From assembly GCA_026119855.1 (NCBI GenBank), contig JAOWBW010000076.1:124001-188000 (forward strand): a stretch of DNA of 64,000 bases. The letters run 5' to 3'. Position numbers and translations under genes: made by a program. Positions 46,201 through 54,611 of this stretch are shown here, in pieces. The notes below the pieces were generated by a model, which made no database searches, had not been told where the DNA came from, and saw only the letters and a list, made by a program, of their open reading frames with translations. The first letter of the stretch is position 1; each line of letters begins with the position of its first letter. Origin of the DNA: Campanula takesimana (Eukaryota; Streptophyta; Magnoliopsida; Asterales; Campanulaceae).

Positions 46201-47247
46201 CCTTGTGTATACAAGAAGATTAGTGGGAGCATAGTACTATTCCTTGTTTTATACGTGGATGACATATTACTCATTGGAAACGACATTCCTACACTTCAGT
46301 GTGTGAAGACTTGGTTAGGAAAGTGTTTTGCAATGAAAGATATGGGTGAAGCCGCATATATACTTGGCATTAAGATCTATAGAGATAGATCAAGGAGGCT
46401 ACTTGGTTTAAGCCAAAGTACATACATTGACAAGGTCATTAGAAGATTCCGTATGGAAAATTCTAAGAGAGGCACCTTGCCCGTGTTACATGGAGTTTCT
46501 CTAAGCAAGACTCAATGTCCTAAGACAAACGATGAGCGTGAGAAAATGAATGATGTTCCATATGCTTCGGCAATTGGGTCCATCATGTATGCCATGATTT
46601 GTACTAGGCCGGATGTATCTTATGCTTTGAGCATGACAAGTAGATACCAATCCGACCCTGGCGAAAATCACTGGATAGCTATAAAAGCGATTCTTAAGTA
46701 CTTGAGAAGGACTACTAAAGACTCGTTTTTGGTCTATGGAGGAATGGAATATGATCTCGTTGTAAATGCTTACACGGATGCAAGCTTCCAAACTGACAAA
46801 GATGATAGCCGATCGCAATCGGGTTTTGTGTTTATGTTAAATGGTGGAGCTGTAAGCTGGAAGAGTTCCAAGCAAAGTACAACCGCTGATTCTACAACAG
46901 AAGCTGAGTATATTGCTCCATCGGATGCTGCAAAGGAAGCTGTTTGGATTAAGAAGTTCATAACTGAACTTGAAGTGGTTCCTAGTATTGCTAATCCAAT
47001 AGACCTTTATTGCGACAATAATGGTGCTATTGCTCAAGAAAAGGAACCAAGAGCACATTAGAAATCCAAACACATACTTAGGCGTTTTCATATCATTCGA
47101 GAGATCGTTGATAGGGGAGACGTAAATATATGCAGAGTACCTACTGATGACAATGTTGCGGACCCGCTAACAAAGGGACTTCCACAAGCTAAACATGATG
47201 GTCATGTTAGGTCCATGGGTATTAGATACATGGGAGATTGGGCCTAG
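43291..47247 (+). pseudogene. Element D gag-pol polyprotein with two nonsense codons
   Basis: 1318 codons from ATG (MTNNTQSMSLRSILEKDKLE) to TAG at 47245-47247. Gag with CCHC knuckle CFHCQEIGHWKRNC (44047-44088). Protease SWVLDTGCGSHICLN near 44185. GAG-pre-integrase LWQCRLGHINEKRI near 44600. Integrase residues HSDVCGP, RSDRGGEY and NGVSERRNRT, all catalytic positions intact. RT with WQMDVKTAFLNG near 45998 and LYVDDILLIG near 46250. RNase H with AYTDASFQTDKDD and TEAEYIAPSDAAKE. TAG at 46141-46143 stands where tryptophan is expected (ASRS*NLRFDE), and TAG at 47059-47061 where glutamine is expected (RAH*KSKH). Both are single C-to-T type transitions on one or other strand. No frameshift anywhere. 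Confidence 0.93.
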
Positions 47248-47261
47248 GGCAAGTGGGAGAT
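47247..47261 (+). other. Polypurine tract of element D
   Basis: GGGCAAGTGGGAGAT directly before the 3' LTR start TGTTGGTAG. Confidence 0.8.
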
Positions 47262-48752
47262 TGTTGGTAGTGGTGCCCTAGGCACGTTTAATAAACGTTG
47301 TAATTGTTATCATTTATTTCATATCAATAAAGAGATGTTTTGATTATTATTGTTGTTCATGTTTACTTATAATAATCTCCGTCCCTAGTACTTGTTAAGC
47401 ACTAGTATAAAGGCTAAATGATCATAGGATGATCATGTTAGATTTATGGGTACTTGTTTGGAACAAGGTACTGGACATGACCCGCTCTATGAGATTTATG
47501 TCATGGTCTATGTCATACATATATCTCATATTAGTTATGTCATTTGAATCCTTAGACATGAAGTTATTATAGTCTTCCACTTGATGAACATTATGTTTGA
47601 CATATTCAAACGCTACTTTTAACCGAGTAGTTATAAAGGGTATGATTGGCATAATCGGATTCACGTAGGGAAGAATAATAAGCTAAATGGATTTGTCCCT
47701 CTTCGGAGAGATATCAAGCTTGGGCCTCTCGTAGGAATGATGTTGATGAAATGTTCGGCCGGACTCAAATGAATTGATTGGATCAATGTCATTTGGATTA
47801 TCAACATATTCGGAATCGAGAAAGTATTGAACAAAACAAGTTGACTCTTTGACCATGACTTATGTTCAATGATATCGTGGACAAAAGGATTATGACATAT
47901 TCTAAGAGGAATGCGAACTTGTATCTAGTTATACTATTTGGGTAGGTATGACGGTTTGCTAGAACCTAATCATATCTTATGGGATCATGTTTGAGCCCAT
48001 TGCCAACTTAGTATAATCCTAGAGGGTCACACACAATAGAACGAATCTTTAAAAGGACTACATTTGAATTTTGGAAATTCTGGACATCCTGGGAAGTGGG
48101 CGACCGCACAGTATGGACTGGGCGGCCGCACAATTATCTTAGTTTTGTACCAGTTTTGCTTCAGATAGTTGTGCGACCGCACAGAGGGTTTTGGGCGGCC
48201 GCACAGTGCTGTCGGGTGGCAGATTCCTAATTTGATTAGGAAACGAATTTTGGACGGATTTTGACACAAGTTTCCTATTTGGAATAGGTCATACTTGTGT
48301 ATAAAAGACCAAATTCGGCCAGCACTCAAAGCCAATGATTTTGTGAGTCTCAAAGAGTTTGAGAAAGGGTTTATTTTGTTCTAAGACATTCTTGGTTGAA
48401 GAGCAAAATAATACACAAAATAAATTCCATATAGTTCTTTTGATTGTGAAAAAGTGTTTCACAATTTGGTCTAGCAACCAAGATCAAAGAAGCTCATTTG
48501 ATATTCGTTCGAAGTGTGGATACCGCTAGAGGGTGAAAATCATCATCTTCAAAGTTCGTGTTCAAGCTTTGTGATCGTGATCAAGTCTTCAAACCTCCAC
48601 CAAAGACCAAGAGAATTTGATAGCCATCAAGGGTAGTTTATTCCTTTATTCTTATGTTGTATTTGATTTAATCATATGAACGGATCCATGGCTTTGGGTT
48701 TCAAAATTTTAAATGCTAAATTCCGCTGCGCATGTTTGATCGAAACCCAACA
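47262..48752 (+). repeat. 3' LTR of element D
   Basis: 1491 bp, >99.5% identical to the 5' LTR by eye. Includes four CpG palindromes and TATAAAAG near 48300. Confidence 0.93.
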
Positions 48753-48757
48753 TTATT

Positions 48758-49192
48758 CTCACCCCGTTCCTTTATTGTTGTTTTCCTTAGATGAAGGCGA
48801 GCCAAGGGGATAGGTCACTTACACAAGGGAGGACGTCGTGGTGGATTTGGTAAGAGTTTTTGGGACAAGTGTTTGTAAAGGCTACATTATATAAATGTAT
48901 AACCTTTGGGGTAGTGTAACCGAGACTTTATCCGTGTATCACCTATTTTGTTAAGGTATGGCGATTGTACATTTGTATAAAAGTTTATAAGCCTTCGGGC
49001 TAAGTACTTTCGTTTGTGAAAGTGTTTGGAAAGTTTGTTTGAAAGTTAAATGGAAGTCTTTGAACTTCGAGTGTGGATTTTGTTAAACTTTATGAAAGTT
49101 CATTTCGAAAAATTTTCTAAAAATGTTTTATGACGTCTTCCGTGCGTGTCCTGAACGTGGGGCCAAGTAGGACCACGGGTTGGGGCGCGACA
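48758..49192 (+). repeat. 3' LTR of element A, second part
   Basis: Resumes with CTCACCCCGTTCC after the TSD of D and ends GGGGCGCGACA, matching 16795-17228. Followed by the TSD GCCGT of A (49193-49197). Confidence 0.92.
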
Positions 49193-49197
49193 GCCGT

Positions 49198-49592
49198 CGT
49201 TCGCCGGCGACATTCCAGCGAACACCACAAGGGGCGCCCTGACTGGACGAAGAGAATAGTGCTAAAAACGTCGCCATCTGACCTGATTCGAGTAGTCAAA
49301 AGCACCAGGAACAGTACGGAATTCCAACAGCCTTTTCCGCATCTCATGCCGCCGGAGATCACCGCTGCTGCCACAGATCATCGCCGGAGTAAGGGGAGGG
49401 GACGCCGGAGGAGAGGAGGGGAGGGGAAAATTTCGCCGGAGAGAGGAGAGGAAGAAGATGCGTTGGAATGAGAGAGATGAAGAAGATGCGTTAAAGGGGG
49501 GGGGGGAGAGGAGGGGTAGGGTTTTGTTTTGTTTTGGATTTATCCCTTCAAATTTTAAAATTTACAGTTTGACCCTTTTTGACAAATTTTCA
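49198..49592. other. MULE interior, right of the gypsy insertion
   Basis: GC-leaning, purine-rich sequence (GCCGGAG-type repeats, a GGGGAGAGGAGGGG run near 49495) with a 113-codon open frame that begins in the LTR of A and is not credible as a gene. It might be captured 5' gene sequence. No family recognised. Confidence 0.5.
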
Positions 49593-49783
49593 TTACAAAT
49601 TCATCCATTTAGTCGATCATGTGCCATGCACATGGCACTTAACTGACTTTTCTAACGATTTCCGTCAAAAAGCCCTTAACTGCCGAAAAATTTAGATATT
49701 GAGCCCTGATCTAGCGAGAAAAAAAACCCAGGCCCCTTTTAGACGCACCCCCTGGAATTCAGGCCCTAATCTGTCATTAACCC
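49593..49783 (-). repeat. Right terminal inverted repeat of the MULE
   Basis: 191 bp, inverted copy of 13536-13728, ending TTAACCC. TSD TAAATACTA follows at 49784-49792. Confidence 0.88.
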
Positions 49784-49792
49784 TAAATACTA

Positions 49793-50474
49793 ACTAGTGA
49801 CAAACGTGTACTAAATTTTCAGTAGGCTACGAAGAATGCAACATTCTAACGTGGACTATGACGGCGTTAAAAAACTAACAAAAGAATCATTTTTAGCGCC
49901 ATGTCGGGTTTGACTTTAATTATTTACTGTGTAAATTTGCTTGATATTACTGGAAAATTGTCACTCCGTCTCAGTTTAAGGTTATTATTTTATTTTTTAG
50001 TTTGTTCCAGTTTAAAGTTTTTTGTTGCTTTATTTTACAATTGGCAAAGTATAAATAATGTTTTGAACAATTTTATCCTCATAAAATTTATTTTATTAAA
50101 AGAAATTAATTGATTTTTCACTGGTTCTTTAATAATCAAACTAAAAATCAAACTAAAATTCTTAAAAGTAACAGTTGGAGTAAAGTCTAGCATTGGCTTG
50201 TTCGCCCTTGACCATATCTTCATATTCTGAAAGTGATGTTTGTTTACCCTTATATTGTCAAGTTTCTTGTCATTTCAACTTGGTCAGTCACCAAAAAAAA
50301 AAAAAAAAAAAAAAACAGTAAATAAATTATCCTCTTTTTGCCCAGGTCGTTATGCCACAAGAACAAGTCAATCCAATAATTCACCAAATACATTTCTGTC
50401 TCCTTATAAACTCCCCCCCCCCCCCAATCTTGTATCAATCCAATTCATATTAATAAACACACACCTCCAAGAAA
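49793..50474. other. Upstream region of the receptor-kinase gene
   Basis: AT-rich. A possible decayed MITE spans about 49961-50186: ACTCCGTCTCAGTTTAAG at the left, against the complement of AACAGTTGGAGTAAAG at the right, is only loosely inverted, so low confidence. A-run at 50289-50315 and C-run at 50411-50425. A TATA-like TTATAAA at 50404-50410 lies about 65 bp before the ATG of the gene. Confidence 0.5.
50404..50410 (+). promoter_or_regulatory. TATA-like box of the receptor-kinase gene
   Basis: TTATAAA, 65 bp upstream of the ATG at 50475, followed by a pyrimidine-rich leader; a spacing compatible with a short plant 5' UTR. Confidence 0.45.
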
Positions 50475-52140
50475 ATGGTCACCAATCTTAACACTCCTCT
50501 TGTTTTCATTCTCCTCATTTCTTTTCTTTCCACCTCCATTTCCGACCTCTCATCCGACAGAGCCGCCCTCCTCCGCCTCCGTTCCGCAGTCGGAGGCACC
50601 ACCCTCCGGTGGAACACTACCCACCCAACCCCATGCTTATGGTCAGGCGTAGTCTGCAACACCACCGCCAACCGTGTCACCACCCTCCGCCTTCCCGGAG
50701 CCTCCCTGGCCGGAAAAATACCACCAAACTGTTGGAATATAAATTACGCAACGAGTAGATTAATCAAACAATCAACGGGGCAATCATGCATTCAACAGTG
50801 TAATCGCAGTAAGATCAACAACGAAAGCAACACGCAATAAAGCATACTATAACAATAAGAAAATTAAAGAGCAAGTTAGAAACTTATCGGGGTAGATCGA
50901 GTCGCCTTAGGAAGACTTCTCTAAGAGAAATTATTGCCTCCTACTGGTGCGATTTCGGATACATGCAAATTCCTCCGAGGATAAAACGATCTCAAGATTT
51001 GAGTCAAGAACGATGCACACAGACTTAAATCCAACTGCGGCTCTATCTCATTCACCTGAGTCTCTTGTGATTTCACCATGGATTAAAGATCATTAAACCA
51101 TTGACTAGATTATCAACCACTTAACGAAACGAAAATGATAAGAACGGACACACAGAACCGAAGAACAAAGATAGACAGAACCATTTGAAAACACGTCCAA
51201 ACAAATTGCATGGGCGGCTGTCAAACTGATTGCACTCTTCTTGTTCTTCTCTGTCTTGCCGTGGTATCACTCTCTACTATTTAAGTGTTACTTTGATTCT
51301 CTCCTAGTCAAACACTAATGGTAAAGTCCAAGTCTAATACTAACTAGCAAAAGCAGTAAATTAATATTAGGACTTGTTGACTTAATTTCCTCATGGATTT
51401 CGACTTCTTCACACAGTAATTAGTAGAAGAGTCCAACATTAATTACCTAAATTAATCCAATTAAATTTAGGACTAATTACAATAATTAAATACAGTTTAA
51501 TTATAAATTACTTATAATTCTAATACAAACAAATAAATTATTTCCACAATAAAAGATGTCACGAAAATGCTACTTTAATTATATTAGACTAAAATAAATC
51601 CAATATAATAAAACAAAGTATTTTCGTTATCTTTAAACAGGAATGATTTAAATGTAAGTATTTGAACTACGGATTTTACCATAAATAGAAATATCCCAAT
51701 TTACAATTATAACTTTAAAACCCACATCAAATATTGACTTCGGTCAAATCCCTTTGAGAACCAATAAATGGACTCACTCAAAGATTACCTTAGACCAATA
51801 TTTCCAACACAAACACCATCGGAAATCTAACCCATCTACACACACTCAGCATCCGTTTCAACTCTCTCTCCGGTCCCATCCCTTCCGACTTAGGCTCATG
51901 TACACTACTACGTAACCTCTACTTACAACAAAACACTTTTTCCGGCGAAATACCGCCAACCATTTTTAATTTGCATAATCTTGTCACACTTAACCTTGCC
52001 GGAAATAGCTTTTCCGGGCAAATTTCTCCTTTGTTCGGAAATCTAACGAGGTTGCGTAGTCTGAACTTGGAGAATAATCTACTTAGCGGATCATTACCTT
52101 CATCGTTGACACTTCCGAATCTTGTGGTTTTTAACGTTTC
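50475..52140 (+). pseudogene. LRR receptor-like kinase (RLK902/RKL1 type), N-terminal part, disrupted
   Basis: The only host gene. The ATG at 50475 opens a signal peptide (VFILLISFLSTSIS) and the typical LRR N-terminal domain (SDRAALLRLRSAVGG and PCLWSGVVC). Reading stops at codon 85 (GKIPPN) where a solo LTR is inserted. It resumes at 51815 with TIGNLTHLHTLSIRFNSLSG and three to four LRRs (LRNLYLQQNTFSGEIPP, LVTLNLAGNSFSG, LRSLNLENNLLSGSLP) up to VVFNVS at 52140, where copia F begins. About 193 codons of ectodomain remain; the transmembrane and kinase parts would lie beyond F, outside the window. Apart from the two insertions I see no stop or shift, so the insertions may be the only lesions. 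RLK902/RKL1 proteins are plasma-membrane receptor kinases or pseudokinases linked to defence signalling. Confidence 0.85.
50730..51809 (-). mobile_element. Solo LTR in the receptor-kinase exon
   Basis: 1080 bp flanked by TSD CAAAC (50725-50729 and 51810-51814). Ends TGTTGGAA...TTCCAACA. On the minus strand it reads like a copia LTR: TGTTGGAAATATTGG start, an AT-rich U3, CACTTAAATAGTAGAGAG as a TATA-like box near 51280, then a transcribed-looking region. No coding sequence and no internal duplication, so a solo LTR. Not homologous to the other LTRs of the window as far as I can see. Confidence 0.85.
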
Positions 52141-52746
52141 TGTTAGGATTAATGTCTTTGAATTTGGGGACGCCTAAAATTTATATGGGTTAAATTAACA
52201 AGTTTATAATTTCGAGACAGAAGGAGTAAAAATGTTTTTTGGCAAATGCTTGAAGCTAGGGCCATAAAAACAGAAGCTGGCCATGCGAATTCACGCCAAG
52301 GATTTGAGTGTGCCGGACGTGTTGGGTTTTTTCTGTTTGGTCGACCGGCATTGGCGTGGAGCAGCTTAAGTAAATAAGGAATGAGATTCCTTATAGAATT
52401 GGTCAACTAGGAAAGGAATCCTAGTTAGAATTTAATTAGGCACTTAGGCCGTGTATATACATGCATGTATATATACTCCCTTCCGTCCTAATTTAATTCA
52501 GCAAGTAGCTCAGTTTGCTCAGTTTACACAGAGAGATCAATAATTCTAGATCTAGGGTTTGCACAGTCAGGAATTTTGTGATCAAAATTCGTGCAAAGTA
52601 GATTAGTGTGATCTTGTGTAATTGTTTCTCCAGTGATAATAATATTCTCTCCCCTCCCCGTGGACGTAGCCAAGTTGGTGAACCACGTAAATCTGTGTTC
52701 TTGTGATCGCTCGCTTTTCTTATCAAGTCTTGTTATTGCTCTAACA
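52141..52746 (+). repeat. 5' LTR of element F
   Basis: 606 bp. A 20-bp perfect palindrome TATATACATGCATGTATATA (52454-52473) overlaps the TATA region (TATATATAC), about 270 bp before the LTR end. The partner LTR is beyond the window, so the left boundary rests on the coding break and the inverted TGTTAG/CTAACA ends. Confidence 0.82.
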
Positions 52747-52748
52747 AG

Positions 52749-52765
52749 TGGTATCAGAGCTCTGG
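52749..52765 (+). other. Primer-binding site of element F
   Basis: TGGTATCAGAGCTCTGG, two bases after the LTR; initiator-Met tRNA type. Confidence 0.9.
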
Positions 52766-52826
52766 TTGTTCCAGAGTTTTGGTTCGTGGTTGGAGGTTCA
52801 GGGATTCCGCTGCAGAGAACAAGAAG

Positions 52827-53210
52827 ATGGGTCAAGGAGCAGATTCGATCGACAAGTTCAATGGGAAGAATAGTTTTTCTCTCTGGCAGATCAAGATGAA
52901 GGCTTTGTTGATAGACAAAGATTTATGGGAACCGTTGGAGATTGCAATCAGGGATCGTAAGGATCCCAAGGGTAAGGCAGTCACCACAGAAGGTACAGCA
53001 GAACAGTCAGAGAAGGACAAGATAGCAGCAGCGAAGGAGGTGGTGGCATTGAGGAAGTTAGATCAGAAGGCTCACGCCAAGATCATCAGACAGCTGGATG
53101 ATGAGATCCTAACCAATGTTGCAGGAACAGACTCCGGAAGCGATCTTTGGTTAAAGTTGGAAGATATGTACATGACACGTTCATTGACCAACAAGTTATA
53201 CCTGAAGAAG
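52827..53210 (+). pseudogene. Element F gag, N-terminal part
   Basis: ATG at 52827 (MGQGADSIDKFNGKNSFSLW) starts a Tork-type gag: QIKMKALLIDKDLWEPLE is the conserved N-terminal segment, and LWLKLEDMYMTRSLTNKLYL the middle. The frame is open until element E begins at 53211. The reading resumes at 61299-61304 in the same phase once one TSD copy (AGAAG) is discounted. Confidence 0.88.
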
Positions 53211-54586
53211 TGTTGGGTTTTGATGCATCATGCGCAGCGGAATAAACAGATAAAATCAAACACCCTAGAGCCCGGATCCGTGCATGTTGATTAAATTAAA
53301 TACAAGATGAAAGAAACATACCCTTGAAGATCGAATCCATGAACACGGACTTTAAGGTGTTAAAGCAAACACCCTCTATCGGTATCCACACATCGAACGG
53401 ACTCAAGAACGCTTCTTGATTTGACTGCTAGATCCTTAGGCTTTAAAAACATGGTTGAAGAACTATTCTTCAATCTCCCTTTGATTATTATGGTTTGATG
53501 ATGAGCAAAAATCAAACCCCAATAACCTAAGTATAATATGTGTTTTTCTATCTCCAAGAAACTCTTGTTGATTTCCAAAATCAATGCCTAAGGCTTAGTT
53601 TTCGGCTGAAGAGAACACAGAATATAAACTGGGAGAAACCTAATTCCATTAGGTTAAAGGATTCCTTTCCCAGAAAGAAATCTGACAAAAACTCGTCAGC
53701 GGACAAACTATCCGTACGGCTAGTCCAAACCATCCGTACGGCTGGTTTTTCCACTTCCTAGTTTTTCTCGTTTTTCGTGCCAAGCAAGATCCGTTCTGCG
53801 TGTGTGACCCAATAGGATTATACTATGTTGGCAACGAGTCCGAAGACCTCGTAAATCATAAGCGGGCTCTAGCAAGCCAGTATGACTACCCAACTGTATA
53901 ACTTTGAAAGCCCAAAGTTACCTTATAGAACATATCATAATCCCTTTGTCACGCGATATCATATTGGACATAAGTCATGGTCCACGTCAACATATGTTGT
54001 CCAATGCTTTCTTGATCTTGAGTAGATTGATATGAGCAAATAACATTGAACGCTTCAATTCATTTGGGTACGGCCGTACACTTTTATCAATCTCACTCAT
54101 CGAGTGGCCAAGCAGATATCTCTCTTGAGAGAGGGACAAATCCCATCTTGACTTATCATTCTTCCCTACAGGAGTCCGATTATGCCAATCGTAGCCTTTA
54201 TAACCACCCGGTTAGGGGTAGCGTTTGAGTACGTCAAACATAATGTTCATCATGTGGAAGACTATGATAATCTCAGGTCTAAGGATGAATGGTATAACTA
54301 TTATGAGATTTAATTATGACATTTGACCATGACATAAATCTCATAACGGGTCTATCCAGTACTTGTTCTCCAACATGTACCCACAAGTTTAATCCGCATC
54401 CTATGCGCTATAATCATCATATGATTATCCATTAAACTCATGCTAGCCCTTCATAAGTGCTAGGGACAATGATTATTATAATAAACATGCAAAAGATATA
54501 ATAATCGGGTTTGTTATCTCTATAACAATGAAGCTATGATATAACGCATAGGCCTTTCTCAAGGGCCTAGGGCATAATATCCAACA
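53211..54586 (-). repeat. 3' LTR of element E
   Basis: 1376 bp. Two CCGTACGG palindromes (53711-53720 and 53733-53742) lie 80-120 bp upstream, in the sense of the element, of the TATA-like TTTATATT (minus strand, 53629-53622). Confidence 0.92.
53622..53743 (-). promoter_or_regulatory. Element E LTR promoter with CCGTACGG palindromes
   Basis: ATCCGTACGGCT twice, 21 bp apart, before TTTATATT on the minus strand. The other LTR has the same at 60421-60452 with TATA near 60331-60339. Confidence 0.5.
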
Positions 54587-54611
54587 ATCTCCCACTTGCA
54601 CTAGGCCCAAT
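54587..54611 (-). other. Polypurine tract of element E
   Basis: Minus strand: GGGCCTAGTGCAAGTGGGAG immediately before the 3' LTR; it corresponds to GGGCAAGTGGGAGAT in element D. Confidence 0.75.

Larger units (their letters stand above)
40231..48752 (+). mobile_element. Ty1/copia element D, nearly intact and young
   Basis: 8.5 kb inside the 3' LTR of A, flanked by TSD TTATT (40226-40230 and 48753-48757). LTRs 40231-41723 (1493 bp) and 47262-48752 (1491 bp) differ at only about seven positions by eye (>99.5% identity). PBS is at 41725, polypurine tract at 47247-47261. One long polyprotein frame (43291-47247) has just two nonsense codons. A 1.6-kb leader precedes it. LTR and leader are homologous in outline to those of element E. 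Long LTRs and the gag type suggest an Angela/Bianca-like lineage; I cannot settle which. Confidence 0.93.
14829..49192 (+). mobile_element. Ty3/gypsy element A (chromovirus-like, decayed), carrying elements B and D
   Basis: Flanked by TSD GCCGT (14824-14828 and 49193-49197). The 5' LTR is 14829-17228; the 3' LTR is 38284-40230 plus 48758-49192, split by copia element D. PBS is at 17231-17246. The coding region 17336-18846 resumes at 36481-38280, split by element B between protease and RT. Gag carries a zinc knuckle; the RT, RNase H and integrase order is of gypsy type. The LTRs are about 97% identical over the parts I compared, yet the coding region is full of stops and has lost the central RT. 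The terminal part of pol resembles the post-integrase region of chromoviruses such as Tekay/Del, but no clear chromodomain can be read. Confidence 0.9.
13536..49783. mobile_element. Mutator-like (MULE) non-autonomous element, expanded by nested insertions
   Basis: The ends are a ~192-bp inverted repeat (13536-13728 and 49593-49783), about 95% identical by eye, starting GGGTTAWTGACAGATTAGGG. The 9-bp duplication TAAATACTA flanks both ends (13527-13535 and 49784-49792). Long TIRs with a 9-bp TSD fit a Mutator-like element. Removing gypsy element A and the Stowaway MITE leaves roughly 1.6 kb with no transposase frame, so it was non-autonomous. The interior (14290-14823 and 49198-49592) contains purine-rich GC-leaning sequence with an internal duplication, which could be captured host sequence (Pack-MULE), but I cannot identify a donor gene. 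Confidence 0.88.

Noticed and set aside
43309..46961. Antisense ORFs under element D polyprotein
   Set aside because: Short shadows of the sense coding frame with no family match.
49130..49471. 113-codon frame at the right end of A
   Set aside because: It starts inside the LTR of A and runs into the MULE interior, so it is a chance fusion.
50730..51809. Intron of the receptor-kinase gene
   Set aside because: It has matching 5-bp TSDs, TGTTGG/CCAACA ends and lies within the LRR coding region where this gene type has no intron; no GT-AG at the junctions.
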